Shown here: positions 11,301 through 20,542 of the stretch, piece after piece
How the letters are laid out: every line of letters starts with the position of its first letter
Position numbering within the stretch: position 1 is the stretch's first letter
DNA from: Aporhodopirellula rubra
GTDB taxonomy: Bacteria > Planctomycetota > Planctomycetia > Pirellulales > Pirellulaceae
Length of the DNA: 64,000 nt
Direction of reading: 5' to 3'
Assembly: GCF_014192335.1 (NCBI RefSeq)
Contig: NZ_JACHXU010000027.1
Coordinates: forward strand, 1-64,000
The notes under the pieces: generated by a model
What the model was told of the DNA's origin: nothing
Database searches by the model: none
What the model saw: the letters and a program-made list of their open reading frames with translations, nothing else
Translations under genes and position numbers: made by a program

Positions 11301-12659
11301 GTTGACGAACGCGGACGTGAAGTCGAGTCATACGACATCCCGACCGGTGCGACACTGATGGTGAAAGAGGGTGATAAGGTCACCGCCGGTCAGGTCCTCT
11401 GCGAATGGAACCCGTACTCGATTCCGATTCTGTCGGAAGTCACCGGTAAGATTCGTTTCGAAGACGTTGTCGAAGGCGAAACGATGCGTCAAGAACGCGA
11501 AGCTTCCGGAAACACTCGTTTGACGATCATCGACCACAAGGGTGACTTGCACCCGCAGCTCGTGATCGAAGATTCCGAAGGTCGTCCGCTTCACGCTCAG
11601 TACCTGCCGGAACGTGCAACGATCTCCGTCAAAGAAGGCGACGAAGTGATCCCAGGTACCGTGCTCGCGGAAATGCCGCGTGAAACGGGCGGTGTTTCCG
11701 ACATCACGGGTGGTTTGCCGCGGGTTACCGAGATTTTCGAAGCTCGTAAGCCGAAGGATCCTGCTGTGATCGCGGAAGTCGACGGTGAAGTCGAAATCCT
11801 CAGCGAACGCAAACGGGGCAAGCGAACCATTATCGTCCGCAGTGAATCAGGAATCGAACGTGAGCACCTCGTGCCTCACGGTAAGCACTTCCTCGTTCAC
11901 ACCGGTGACATCGTCAAAGCGGGGCAGGCCCTCGTTGATGGTGCCTTGGTTCCTCACGACATCCTGCGTGTCACGGGCGAAGAAGCCGTTCAGCAATACC
12001 TGTTGCATGAAATCCAGCAGGTGTATCGAAGCCAGCGGGTTGAAATCAACGACAAGCACGGCGAGATCATCATCGCCCGCATGTTGCGTAAGGTGAAAGT
12101 GGAATCGGCCGGCGATACCAACCTGTTGCCAGGCAGCGTCATGGACAGGTTCCACTTCCGTCGAGCCAACCAAGAGCTCCGTGGATGTTTGAAGATCGCC
12201 AACCCAGGTGATACGGATTACGCCGAAGGCACGATCGTGCCGAAGGATGCGTTCGAGCAAACTAACGCCGAAGTCGAAGCCATGGGCGGTACACCCGCCA
12301 AGGGCAAGCGTTGCAAGAGTGCAACGGCGAGTACTCAGTTGCTCGGTATCACGAAGGCCGCCGTTCAGTCGAACAGTTTCATCAGTGCTGCCTCGTTCCA
12401 AGAAACGACCAAGGTGTTGACGGAAGCCGCTCTGGCGGGCAAGGTCGACAAGCTCGTGGGTTTGAAGGAAAACGTGATTCTGGGACACTTGATCCCGGCA
12501 GGAACCGGATTCCGGATCTTCCAAGAGTCCGAAGTCAACTACCGTCGCGAGGCTCTCGAAGAACTCGCAGCGGCCCCTGTGACGGCGTTGGAAGAGTCGT
12601 TCCCACTTCTAGGCGGTGACGGCGAGACAGCCGAAGCGTCCGCGTCGAGCGGCGAATAG
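8376..12659 (+). CDS. rpoC: DNA-directed RNA polymerase subunit beta-prime
   Basis: 1427 residues. The catalytic Mg-binding loop [16 protein letters not shown] is present near residue 460. The N-terminal zinc site is CACGKYRG then CDRCG (about residues 69-87). The second zinc site is [13 protein letters not shown] near residue 885. [20 protein letters not shown] (trigger loop region) follows. The start [15 protein letters not shown] leads into the conserved [18 protein letters not shown] segment. An AAAGG lies about 9 nt before the ATG, inside a short run of AGCTAA-like repeats. An intrinsic terminator follows at 12693. Confidence 0.99.
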   Translation: MSVGETSNYDRINDYASVRISLARPQDIKSWSFGEVKKPETINYRTYRPEKDGLFCERIFGPEKDWECACGKYRGMKYKGMICDRCGVKVTHSRVRRKRMGHIELAAPVVHIWFFKAMPSRLGNLLAMKTSSLEKVIYFQDYVVIDPGETDLEPLQLLTEEEYRAARQQYGPGSFEADMGAEAVRKLLNKLDLVPLSEQLRVDLEETGSKQKKKDLINRLKIVESIRDSDNRPEWMVLDVIPVIPPDLRPLVLLDSGNFATSDLNDLYRRIINRNNRLRKLVDLNAPEVIIRNEKRMLQQSVDALFDNNRCKRPVLGSSNRPLKSLTDMIKGKQGRFRENLLGKRVDYSARSVIVVGPRLKLHQCGLPKKIALELYQPFIIRRLKELGHADTIKSAKKMLERKDEEVWDILEQVITNHPVMLNRAPTLHRMGIQAFEPTLVEGNAIHLHPLVCKGFNADFDGDQMAVHLPLSIEAQVEAHTLMLSTNNVFAPSNGKPIMSPSQDIVMGCYYMTVELPDRKGDGMVFSGYEEVDYALAQGIVELHTKIKMRLPKFQKLKTDDESGVYGATIDTTPGRVRFNEMLPDGMDYYNRAMRSGDLAKTISDCYQRLGRKPTIHLLDDMMQMGFRESTCSGLSFATDDLVTPDTKQKFIKDAEKTVMKHKKAYDRGLMTGKERYNQVLDAWTHAREAITADMMSAMENDIREGGWYINPVFLMSHSGARGGIEQIRQLAGMRGLMAKPTGEIIETPIKANFREGLSVLEYFSSTHGARKGLADTALKTADSGYLTRKLADVAQNVVVTMHDCGTTQGITKGVVYRGEKVEVSLADSINGRVSLKAIVNPVTDEVIVEAGQMITPEIARKIEQMGLEKIQVRTPMACDAPLGVCRSCYGMDMATGSMVEEGMAVGIIAAQSIGEPGTQLTMRTFHIGGSVSKQVEESDIKSARDGEVRYTRMKAVTNTEGRDVVLTRNGQVMLVDERGREVESYDIPTGATLMVKEGDKVTAGQVLCEWNPYSIPILSEVTGKIRFEDVVEGETMRQEREASGNTRLTIIDHKGDLHPQLVIEDSEGRPLHAQYLPERATISVKEGDEVIPGTVLAEMPRETGGVSDITGGLPRVTEIFEARKPKDPAVIAEVDGEVEILSERKRGKRTIIVRSESGIEREHLVPHGKHFLVHTGDIVKAGQALVDGALVPHDILRVTGEEAVQQYLLHEIQQVYRSQRVEINDKHGEIIIARMLRKVKVESAGDTNLLPGSVMDRFHFRRANQELRGCLKIANPGDTDYAEGTIVPKDAFEQTNAEVEAMGGTPAKGKRCKSATASTQLLGITKAAVQSNSFISAASFQETTKVLTEAALAGKVDKLVGLKENVILGHLIPAGTGFRIFQESEVNYRREALEELAAAPVTALEESFPLLGGDGETAEASASSGE

Positions 12660-12692
12660 TTCGACTCTCGCTGACGCGTTGTTGAAAAACGA

Positions 12693-12724
12693 AAGCCAGT
12701 GGAATCTCTTCCACTGGCTTTTTT
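12693..12724 (+). terminator. Intrinsic terminator after rpoC
   Basis: A perfect 12-bp stem (12693-12704 with 12709-12720), TCTC loop, followed by TTTTTT ending at 12724. It starts 33 nt after the rpoC stop and should end the rpoBC transcript. Confidence 0.93.
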
Positions 12725-13954
12725 GATGCGCGATCCTAAACAGTGCGACCGCTTCGCGATTGTCCGGAAACCGAGTCGTTCGTGCTGCCTTCCGGTGACC
12801 TAGTTTGCATCGGTCGAATCGATGTTGTTCGGTGGAAGCGGACGTGCGAGTTGTAAAAAACTCGGTCGAAGAGAGTACCAGCCGTTTGCTCAAAAAGGTA
12901 GCTGGCGGCCCCGCGCAGGTCGGTGTTTCCGTGCGCTCGAGACGAGAGTATTTCAAATGATGGCGTACTCGTTCGCTGGACCTAGGTTCGTCAGAAGTCC
13001 TCTCTCTGCAATTCGGCGATGTCGGCTACATCGCTTAAGAAGACGCTGGTGAACGTGTCTGCAATGATATGGGTTTGCAAACGTCGCTGTGTTCGCCAGC
13101 ATTTAAGGACGGTGGCGAAAGCAAAATTGAATCCGTTCTAGGCTGTGAATCGGTGGGTATCGCCGGTCGAAGTTGGTCGATGGAGTTGCCTCAACATCGC
13201 ATGGATGTTGGCGTGCTGCCAAAACGTTTTTCGCGCAGAGGGCGATTTTATGAGTATCTCTTCAAGCTCTTGCTTGGACGTCGAGTTGAGTCCCTCGTCG
13301 AGATAGAGCCCTAGCAGGTGTGGAAGCTTGTCGATGTTCATCTCAATTGAGCCCTTGAGCGGTTCGAAGTTCCGGTGGTGGGATCGGTTGGATCCGTTTT
13401 CGTTCTAATCGGTATCGGCAGCGTGCTGTTATGACATGCGTTGGTGATCGACTCGTGAGCCCGCCATCGAACGATTTGATCGCCGTTGTCACGCTCCGCT
13501 TTGGGGATGAAAATACCTATTTATGGCCCCTCTGCGACGCCCGTCCGTCGAAGTTTGACGAGGTCAAACCACGATTTGTGTCGGCATCGGTGACTCGACT
13601 TCGTGATGCTTTCTCGTAACCAAGTCGTGATTGGCCACACAAACGGACGCGTTGTGAGTTTGGTTCCACCTATAGAAATGACGGTTTTGGGGCGAATCTG
13701 AACTAGGAAATGACAGGTATCTGAAAAATCGTGGTTACGGTTGTGATCGCCGTCGCCCAAACTTTCTTGCGGCAAGGATTGCTCGCTTATTGATTCCTGA
13801 AAATGGTTGCGATAGGCAATCATGCCGTGTTTCACGGAAGGTTCGCGTGTTTCCCAAGGCTTATGATGCGTCGATCGGCATCGCGGCAGAGTGATTGCGG
13901 CGCGTGTTTCAGGGGAGTTTCGACGTCAAAACCGGTGTCGAAATTGCCGGTGGT
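12725..13954. other. Gene-poor stretch with one degenerate fragment
   Basis: About 1.2 kb between the rpoC terminator and the RlmA-like gene. Only the FecR-like fragment at 13138-13341 resembles a known family. Other short frames here lack recognisable motifs or a credible start. I saw no tRNA, RNase P, tmRNA or 6S signature. Decayed sequence is the simplest reading. Confidence 0.5.
13138..13341 (-). pseudogene. FecR-type N-terminal fragment (67 codons)
   Basis: The short frame encodes a segment with LYLDEGLNSTSKQELEEIL, SPSARKTFWQHANIHAMLR and a stop soon after. This is the N-terminal module of planctomycete FecR-like transmembrane proteins: an acidic helix repeat followed by FWxxANxHAMLR. 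It normally precedes a membrane helix and a FecR or LamG domain and follows an ECF sigma factor gene. Neither follows here: translation after the TAG at 13138-13140 gives no matching continuation. It is probably the remnant of a lost sigma/FecR pair. A genuine small protein cannot be excluded. Confidence 0.5.
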
Positions 13955-14785
13955 TCAGCGGTGTCGGAAAAGCATCAGATCGGCGGCGAGCGTAACGTCC
14001 ATTGATTCGATGGCTTTAAGCCGCTCTTGCTGCGAGTGCCGAACCCCTCGGTAGGTCATTGCTAGTGCGTCAAGGATGGCATCAGGTGCGAGTGTTACCC
14101 GGTGTTTCCACGTGCCTTGTTGGACGCATCGGAGGTCGACGCTTTCCATTTCTTCGACGACGAGTTCCCAGCGACGGCGGCGATGTCCGGACTGTTGTAC
14201 TTGTTCACGCAGTTCGATCAGGTCTTCCTCGCCAGGGACCGCGACGACGCAAATGCCTTCTGCACCAAGTACTCGTTTGATTTCTGCGACCGGGCGGCGA
14301 CCGAAGAGAGAAAGCACACGGTCAACGCTAGCGTCGATCGCGGGAAGTTCACGATCGGCGTTCGCTAAAACCCAGGTCGCCTCCGGCCAACGACGTGCGG
14401 CGAGTTTGATGGCCGTTTTGGAAAGGTCAATACCGCAGTAACCACTCTCTTCACCGGAAAAGAACGCTGGCCCAAAGAATCCTTCGCCACATCCGAGATC
14501 AAGTGTGCGGGGCGTGGTTGATGCCGCCGTGGCACTCATCCAGGGTGCTAAGGTTTGCACCAAACCGGCGGCGTGTCCGCGTGCCAACCACCGATGTCGT
14601 GCCATCACAGCGTCGTCGCAGTCGCCAGGCTGTTTGGACTTTCGGTCCTGGGGCTGAGCGAGATTCCAGTATCCTTGTTTGGCTCGATCGAAGTGATGCC
14701 GCGACTCACATGTGAGGCCGGATTCAGAACGGGCCAATACGTGTTGGCAGTCGCGGACGGTGCATCGAAGTTCAAACATCAGCAT
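13955..14785 (-). CDS. RlmA-like 23S rRNA (guanine-N1) methyltransferase
   Basis: 276 residues. The N-terminus has a zinc-finger-like pattern, Cys8, Cys13, Cys26 and His30/His31, then FDRAKQGYWNLAQPQ, as in RlmA/RrmA (G745 or G748 methylation of 23S rRNA). A class I SAM-binding motif LDLGCGEGFFG follows near residue 95, with YCGIDLSKTAIKLAARRWP and LSLFGRRPVAEIKRVL further on. The 5-residue Cys8-Cys13 spacing differs from the usual CxxC, so zinc binding is probable rather than certain. Start candidates are Met1 and Met3. It is flanked by gene-poor DNA on both sides. Confidence 0.78.
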   Translation of the reverse strand: MLMFELRCTVRDCQHVLARSESGLTCESRHHFDRAKQGYWNLAQPQDRKSKQPGDCDDAVMARHRWLARGHAAGLVQTLAPWMSATAASTTPRTLDLGCGEGFFGPAFFSGEESGYCGIDLSKTAIKLAARRWPEATWVLANADRELPAIDASVDRVLSLFGRRPVAEIKRVLGAEGICVVAVPGEEDLIELREQVQQSGHRRRRWELVVEEMESVDLRCVQQGTWKHRVTLAPDAILDALAMTYRGVRHSQQERLKAIESMDVTLAADLMLFRHR

Positions 14786-15298
14786 ATTCTAAGCCTTGCG
14801 ATACCAGTGGGAAATCCCAAGGCGGTCTCGGATCAGCGGGGGCGATGTCGAGGCAAGGTCTCAAAGCGTCGGAGGAGCCCCCGGGAAAGAGGCTGTTAAT
14901 CTCCCTCCAGTCGTGATCGTGGTTGCCGCTGTGTTTTGAAGCGTGGGCGATAAATCTTTTGAGAGACTGCGGCATCGTTCTTGGTGAGCACGGCGTCCGT
15001 CTCATTACCTGGCGATCCAGTGGTTTTGTGTCGATTGAGTACTGGTCGTGGTAGTTCGGCCGCGTCCAGCGATTATCGACGGTGATCTTTTCTGAATTCC
15101 CGTTGCTCATCCCGAATGGTTTCGCCGAAGGGCGATATGCGGCGATGGGAGTAACAGATCGTTCAGGTTGAGCCGCATTTATCGGCGTTCTTTAGCGGTG
15201 TCTTTCAAACGCCAGGTCGAGCAAGTTCATCCGCGATTGGTTTGCCGTGGCGAGTACCATTGGATTGCGCCAGAGTTTGGTCTCAAAACTGACGCGGG
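14786..15298. other. Intergenic stretch (513 bp)
   Basis: Between the RlmA-like gene and the downstream end of the Ntn hydrolase gene, both on the minus strand. It presumably contains the promoter of the methyltransferase. Short frames have no family resemblance. No hairpin with a T-run or RNA gene was identified. Confidence 0.4.
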
Positions 15299-16339
15299 TT
15301 ACTCGACTAATGCGGGGGCAAGTGAGTCGCCATAGTTAAGTACCATCTCTTTGATCGTCGAGCGAACGAAGCCAGCGGGGATGATTGCGTCAAATGCGTC
15401 ATCGACGATTTTCTGATTGGCTTGGCGGGCGAATGGGTGCAGATGGTCGCGGACGTTTCCACTCAGTGTCGCGTTGACGTCGACGCAGACAACATCGGCA
15501 TCTATCTCGAAATCCATCTCGTTCAGATCAATCCAGCGACGTTGTGGCGCAAGGCGGGTTTGGAACGTGATACGCAGTCGTTCGGGTTCGTAGACGAGGT
15601 TCCACTGCGTGTGGCTTTGGGCGACCTTGTTCAATGCCGACATTGCGTCATCAATCGGCGCGTCGGATTCTTTCTTTTGAGTTATGGAACAGGCTCGTAG
15701 GAATCGCCGCTCGCTGCTGTTGCTGGGGTGGCCCTGTTCGCTCGCGCGGAGCGATGCGTCCCAGGTTGAATTCGCAAGCACGCATGCCGTGACCGGATCG
15801 TGCTGGACGATTGGTTTGCCGTTTAGGTATTCAATGACAGCAACGTCCCCGCTGGCGTCGGTGACGAAGTAATGCACCTTTTCGAGTTTCGCTATAAAGG
15901 GCATCGGTGTGATTTCATCCAAGCTCGCGAGGACGTCGGCGACGGTGCCGGACGTGTCGAGTTGGTACTGGACCCACTGCACAACATTGACCGAAGGTTT
16001 GCCGTTGGAATCGTCCGGAAACGTGGCGTCACCGAGTTGCAATAGGTCGACAGTGAGCCCTTTTTCGTTCATGCCCGCGAACGGAATCTCACGCCCGAAT
16101 TGGGCAAATGAGATGCTGCCGTATCGCGAGATCCACTTGGCCGGATTGACTGGCGTGATGGCCGTTTTCTCGATGCCGCGTGGGTTGACGATCAGTAGTC
16201 CGCCGCCGGTGCCCCAATCATGATTTCTCGCGACGATTAATTGGCCGGATAGTTCCATCCGCATGACCGTGCAGGCCGAGGTCGGGTGAGCGACCAAGGC
16301 CATCGCGATAATCAATTTGATGCAAAGTTTGCTACTCAT
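15299..16339 (-). CDS. Exported Ntn-type amide hydrolase (choloylglycine hydrolase / linear C-N amidase family)
   Basis: 346 residues from the ATG at 16339, chosen because a GGAG sits 8-9 nt upstream and a compact signal peptide follows (MSSKLCIKLI, ending PTSA). The first residue after the predicted cut is Cys (CTVMRM), the N-terminal nucleophile of this fold. Also matching the family are ARNHDWGTGGGLLIVNPRG, FAGMNEKGLTVDLLQLG, and an ASGDVAVIEYLNGKPI stretch followed by VLANSTWD. Substrate could be bile-acid-like amides, acyl-homoserine lactones or penicillin-type amides; nothing here decides it. It follows the RNase E/G gene on the same strand after about 55 bp and may be cotranscribed. 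Confidence 0.82.
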   Translation of the reverse strand: MSSKLCIKLIIAMALVAHPTSACTVMRMELSGQLIVARNHDWGTGGGLLIVNPRGIEKTAITPVNPAKWISRYGSISFAQFGREIPFAGMNEKGLTVDLLQLGDATFPDDSNGKPSVNVVQWVQYQLDTSGTVADVLASLDEITPMPFIAKLEKVHYFVTDASGDVAVIEYLNGKPIVQHDPVTACVLANSTWDASLRASEQGHPSNSSERRFLRACSITQKKESDAPIDDAMSALNKVAQSHTQWNLVYEPERLRITFQTRLAPQRRWIDLNEMDFEIDADVVCVDVNATLSGNVRDHLHPFARQANQKIVDDAFDAIIPAGFVRSTIKEMVLNYGDSLAPALVE

Positions 16340-16393
16340 CGAGGGGGCTCCGTTGACAAGGGGACGCAAAACGCATGCGGCGGGCGTTGGGAA

Positions 16394-17998
16394 TCAGGAA
16401 TCGATTTCGACTCGTTCGCCGTGGTTGTCGCGGCAATCGACTTCGAGGTGTTCAGGGAACAATCCTTCGCTGCCGAGAATTTGAACGGTCATGTTACCGG
16501 CATCTTCCATCTCGGTGACGGCGCGGCGTTTCTTGTTGTTCAGGAACGCGGCGACGGCGTCGTTCACTCGAACGGTAACACGAACGATGTGTTTGTTCTT
16601 CACCGCGAGAGCGAGCATGCGGACGACTTCGATCGACATGCTTTCGGGTGTCTTCACGAGGCCTCGGCCTTTACAGCACGGGCAGTCCTGATAGATGCTC
16701 CGTTTCAGGCTTGGGCGAATCCGTTGCCGCGTCATTTCGATCAGTCCGAATGGACTGGTGCGAAGGATTTTCGTACGGGCGCGGTCTTTAGCCATCGCGT
16801 CGCGCAATACTCGCTCGACTTTGCGACGGTAGCTTTCTTTCCGCATGTCGATGAAGTCGTTGACGATCACGCCACCGAGGTCACGGAGTCGGAGTTGTCG
16901 TGCGATTTCCTTCGCGGCGGAAACGTTCAGCCGGAATGCGTTTTCGTCCGCGGATGCGTTGCCACGGAAGTTCCCGCTGTTGACGTCGATCGCGACGAGT
17001 GCTTCGGTCGGGTCGATCACGATCGAGCCGCCGTCTTTCAGTTGAACTTGGCGTTGGTTGATTTTTACAATCTCTTCTTCGAGATTGTATTTGTGGAACA
17101 GTGGAACCGGTCCGTCGTAAAGTTTCAGGCGGTCGACGACGCGCGGCATGACGCTCTTGAGGAAGTCGCGTGCTTTGTTGAACGACTCTTCTTCGTCGAT
17201 CAGGATGTGGTCGATGTCATCGCTGTAGATGTCGCGAATCGTGCGAATGATGAGATCGCTTTCTTCGTAGATCTCGCCAGGTTCGGTGGTGTTTTCGATG
17301 CGTTTCGCGATGGCTTTCCAGAGCCGCAGGAGGTAGTCCATGTCGCGATGCAATTCGTCTTCGCTGCGACCCGCGCCGGCGGTTCGAACGATAAAGCCGA
17401 GGCCTTTAGGTGGGTTGCAGGCGTGCAGTGCTTTCTTGAGGCGTTTGCGATCGTCTTCGTCTTCAATCTTGCGGCTGACGCCGACTCGCGAGAGGGCGGG
17501 CATCAGGACGAGGTAGCGGCCGGGAATCGAGATGTACGTTGAGAGTGTGGGGCCTTTGGTGCCGATGCCTTCTTTGATGACCTGGACGAGAACTTCGTCG
17601 CCGCGTTTGAAGATCTCTTGGATCGGTGGTTTGATACGAGGTCGCCCGCCTTTGAAGACACGGGAGCTGCCGCGGCCACTTTCGCGGTTGCGTGCGGCCG
17701 AGGCGGCCGCCATTTCGTCGGACTCCCGCATGATTTCTTCGGGGTCGTATCCCCCTTGGCGAAAGTACTGTGGTTCGACGTCGCTGATGTGAAGGAATCC
17801 GTTGCGTCCGACGCCGAAGTCAACGAACGCCGCCTGGATGCTGGGTTCGAGGTTAACGATTTTGCCTCGATAGATGTTTCCGGCGAACGCCTCAACGCTT
17901 TTTCGTTCGACATAGAGTTCTTCGAGGACCTTGTCTTCCACCACCGCGATGCGGCTTTCTTCTGGTTGAAGCACATTGATCAGCATTTCACGTTTCAT
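16394..17998 (-). CDS. rng: Ribonuclease E/G family endoribonuclease
   Basis: 534 residues from ATG 17998 (MKREMLINVLQPEESR), preferred because AAGGGGAA lies just upstream. It cleaves single-stranded RNA in rRNA and mRNA processing. Domains: S1 fold near residues 30-140 (FVDFGVGRNGFLHISD), which is split by a roughly 50-residue Arg/Ser/Gly-rich charged insertion, then the catalytic DNase I-like part with IDPTEALVAIDVNSGNF and GGVIVNDFIDM supplying the Mg-binding Asp pair, and the zinc-link CPCCKGRG. It lacks the long disordered degradosome scaffold of E. coli RNase E, so it is RNase G-like in size. It is the last gene of a run from Enzyme I through DUF2344. Confidence 0.95.
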   Translation of the reverse strand: MKREMLINVLQPEESRIAVVEDKVLEELYVERKSVEAFAGNIYRGKIVNLEPSIQAAFVDFGVGRNGFLHISDVEPQYFRQGGYDPEEIMRESDEMAAASAARNRESGRGSSRVFKGGRPRIKPPIQEIFKRGDEVLVQVIKEGIGTKGPTLSTYISIPGRYLVLMPALSRVGVSRKIEDEDDRKRLKKALHACNPPKGLGFIVRTAGAGRSEDELHRDMDYLLRLWKAIAKRIENTTEPGEIYEESDLIIRTIRDIYSDDIDHILIDEEESFNKARDFLKSVMPRVVDRLKLYDGPVPLFHKYNLEEEIVKINQRQVQLKDGGSIVIDPTEALVAIDVNSGNFRGNASADENAFRLNVSAAKEIARQLRLRDLGGVIVNDFIDMRKESYRRKVERVLRDAMAKDRARTKILRTSPFGLIEMTRQRIRPSLKRSIYQDCPCCKGRGLVKTPESMSIEVVRMLALAVKNKHIVRVTVRVNDAVAAFLNNKKRRAVTEMEDAGNMTVQILGSEGLFPEHLEVDCRDNHGERVEIDS

Positions 17999-18077
17999 AA
18001 ATAAATTCCCCTTATAAGGGTGTTGAGATCGGCTGAATGCGGCCATCCCTCCAAGGGTGGTCGCATGGACGCCGATG

Positions 18078-18800
18078 TTACGAGTGTTCGGGTTCGCCCT
18101 TCAGGTTCATACCGGTACGAACGATCGTCGCACCTCTTTCGGGCCAGTCGCTCAGGCTGAGCAGATCGAGAACGTCTTGGATTTTCAAAGACGCTCCGTC
18201 ACCGACAACGATCCGAGCGATGAGTTTGTCAGGTTGCAGATCGAGAATTGGGAGTTGGGTTTCCACATGTGCGGTGACCGTCTTCCCTTTCCGCTCGATC
18301 GAGACGGTTACTTGTTGTTTGATTTGGTTGATTGCGTCGACGGTTCGTGACGACTCTTCATCGTCAAAGCCATCGGGCAGCGAGACGGAGTAGTTCATCG
18401 CCGCGAGTTGTGATTTGCCGTCGGCGAGATCGACTCTCGAGACGGAGTTGATCGTCAGTCCGGGTTGGTCGTCCGTCTGCAGTTTCAGCAGCAGTTGCTT
18501 GGCGGGCCAATCTTCACACAGTTCCAGGTCGAGAACTTCATCGAGGCTTTCGACACCGAGAGACAGTGCCGAGGGGAACTGCATCCGGGGTTTGGGATTG
18601 AACCCTTCGGTCATCGAGAACGGTAGTTCGGCGCGGCGGCCGATTCGTTCCCACAAGTTGGCGAGATCGCGATGACTGATCCAACGCAGCAGTCCGGTTT
18701 TCGCGAAACGGACGCGGTAGCGATAGCGTGGCGTGCCGGCGGGCTGCAGATTGGGCGAAGGGTTGCTGTTTGATCTTGGGTGGCGTTTGGCGCGGCTCAT
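18078..18800 (-). CDS. DUF2344 / TIGR03936-type protein
   Basis: 240 residues. The conserved family opening is present: YRVRFAKTGLLRWISHRDL, then ERIGRRAELPFSMTEGFNPKPRM, followed by FPSALSLGVESLDEVLDLEL. In many bacteria this domain is fused to, or next to, a radical SAM protein and often lies beside RNase E/G, as here. The radical SAM partner is not in this window, so this is a stand-alone version. Function is not established; a tRNA or rRNA-related role is suggested by the context only. Its ATG overlaps the Enzyme I stop by 4 bp, which indicates translational coupling. Confidence 0.85.
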   Translation of the reverse strand: MSRAKRHPRSNSNPSPNLQPAGTPRYRYRVRFAKTGLLRWISHRDLANLWERIGRRAELPFSMTEGFNPKPRMQFPSALSLGVESLDEVLDLELCEDWPAKQLLLKLQTDDQPGLTINSVSRVDLADGKSQLAAMNYSVSLPDGFDDEESSRTVDAINQIKQQVTVSIERKGKTVTAHVETQLPILDLQPDKLIARIVVGDGASLKIQDVLDLLSLSDWPERGATIVRTGMNLKGEPEHS

Positions 18801-20542
18801 TGCATCACCAATTCAGGAGCAAGATCGGTGAGGCGATCGAGTAGATAAAGATCAACGTCGCGGGCCGATTCGAGTTTGCAAACCCGTTCGGCGATCGCTT
18901 CACATTGTTCGATAGAGACGTTGCGGATCGCTTTCTTGACTCGTGGTAGCGCCGATGGAGGAACGCTGAGGTTGCGGACGCCCATGCCGAGTAGTAATAG
19001 CGCGCGAGCCGGGTTGCTGCTCATCTCACCGCATACGCTAATCGGTGTTTGAGTTTGAGCGGCAATGTCGATACTGGCTTGGATCAACCTGAGGACGGCC
19101 GGGTCGCTGGATTGGTACAGGTCAGCGACAGATTCGTTGGACCGGTCGACGGCGAGCGTGTACTGTGCCAGATCGTTCGTGCCGATGCTAAAGAAGTCGA
19201 CTTCACACGCGAAGTGATCGAGCATGATTACCGCGGCGGGAACCTCCACCATCATGCCGACGGGGAGATCGCTGCGGTACGGAACGCCTGCCTCTTTCAG
19301 GTCTTCGGCGACCAGGTTGAGCAGCATGCGGGCTTGGCGAAGTTCCGCGATCGTGGTGATCAGCGGGAACATCACACGAACATCGCCGAGTGCTGCGGCG
19401 CGAAGGACGGCACGGAGTTGCGGGCGGAACAGGTCGAGGTTGCGCAGCGACAGACGAATACTGCGAAGACCGAGAAATGGGTTGTTCTCTTGCTGGCTTC
19501 GTTTGCCGTGGCCCATCTTGTCGGCGCCGAGGTCGAGCGTCCGGATGACGACCGGGCGACCGTTCATCTGTTTGATAACTTCGGCGTACGCCTCGTAGTG
19601 GTCTTCTTCGCTCGGTTCTTCGTCGGATGAGAGATAGAGGAACTCGGTACGGTAGAGTCCGATTCCGTCGGCTCCCCTTTGCAGGCAAGACGCCGTTTCG
19701 TGAGGGAATTCGATGTTGGCGTTGAGCGAGATGCGAGTGCCGTCCGTTGTGGTCGCGGGCAGTTGGCTCTGCTGTGCCAATCGTTGCGCCAGAGACCGGC
19801 GATACTCGGCACGTTGCCGGTAGTTTTCGAGGACCTCATCGGTCGGGTCGATGATCAATCGACCACGGTCCCCGTCGACGATCACGCAATCGGCGCCCGC
19901 GATCACGGGAAGGAATTCGCCGATGCCGACGACGGCAGGGATTTCGAGGCCTTTGGCAACGATCGCAGTGTGTCCGCCTGGTCCTCCGACTTCGGTGCAG
20001 AATCCTTTGACGAATTCACGGTTGAGCCCCGCAGTTTCGCTCGGCGTGAGCATGCGAGAGAGGACGATGACGGGCTCGTTGAGGTCCAACAGCGGTTGCC
20101 GCGTTACGGCACCGAGTTCGGTGAGGAGTTGCCGCTCGATATCGAGAACGTCTTGGGCGCGATCGGCCAGAAAAGGGTTTTCGAGTTTCTGAAGTGCGGA
20201 GGCGTAGTTGTGCAGCACGCCGCTGACCGCAAATGCGGCGGATTGCCGTTCTTCACCGATACGTTTCTCGAGTTCGCTGTGCAGACGCGGGTCGTGCAGC
20301 ATCTGCAATTGGGCGGCGAAGATATCACCGGTTTGACGTCCCGCCGTCGCGGTGGTTTCCAGCCGGCTCTGTTCGAGTTGCTCAGAGACGAGATCAACGG
20401 CGGCGCGTAGACGCGCAAATTCATCGTCGACGTCCGACGCCGGGACGATGCAACGCGGGATGCGATAGCCCTCAGCGTCGAGCACCAAGGCTGACGCGAT
20501 GGCCACGCCCGGTGAAACAGGAATGCCTTGTAGTTCCAGCAT
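18797..20542 (-). CDS. ptsI: PTS Enzyme I (phosphoenolpyruvate-protein phosphotransferase)
   Basis: 581 residues, close to E. coli Enzyme I (575). It autophosphorylates from PEP and passes phosphate to HPr. The phospho-His region is GGPGGHTAIVAKGLEIPAV (near residue 190); the PEP-binding part has GADGIGLYRTEFLYLS, VIRTLDLGADK, and the active-site SVCGEMSSNPARALLLLG near the C-terminus. It lacks the GAF domain of PtsP. Two GGs replace the common RTS before the His, a small deviation. The HPr gene lies upstream on the same strand after a 510-bp gap. Confidence 0.96.
   Translation of the reverse strand: MLELQGIPVSPGVAIASALVLDAEGYRIPRCIVPASDVDDEFARLRAAVDLVSEQLEQSRLETTATAGRQTGDIFAAQLQMLHDPRLHSELEKRIGEERQSAAFAVSGVLHNYASALQKLENPFLADRAQDVLDIERQLLTELGAVTRQPLLDLNEPVIVLSRMLTPSETAGLNREFVKGFCTEVGGPGGHTAIVAKGLEIPAVVGIGEFLPVIAGADCVIVDGDRGRLIIDPTDEVLENYRQRAEYRRSLAQRLAQQSQLPATTTDGTRISLNANIEFPHETASCLQRGADGIGLYRTEFLYLSSDEEPSEEDHYEAYAEVIKQMNGRPVVIRTLDLGADKMGHGKRSQQENNPFLGLRSIRLSLRNLDLFRPQLRAVLRAAALGDVRVMFPLITTIAELRQARMLLNLVAEDLKEAGVPYRSDLPVGMMVEVPAAVIMLDHFACEVDFFSIGTNDLAQYTLAVDRSNESVADLYQSSDPAVLRLIQASIDIAAQTQTPISVCGEMSSNPARALLLLGMGVRNLSVPPSALPRVKKAIRNVSIEQCEAIAERVCKLESARDVDLYLLDRLTDLAPELVMQ

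Noticed and set aside
13521..13835. 104-codon minus-strand frame upstream of the FecR-like fragment
   Set aside because: No sigma-factor motif or other family resemblance, and no credible start signal.
14772..15110. 112-codon minus-strand frame before the RlmA-like gene
   Set aside because: Composition and motifs give no support; it overlaps the methyltransferase start.
16286..17542. Plus-strand open frame of 418 codons over the RNase E/G gene
   Set aside because: Antisense shadow; RNase E/G motifs are clear on the minus strand and the plus-strand translation has no recognisable domain.
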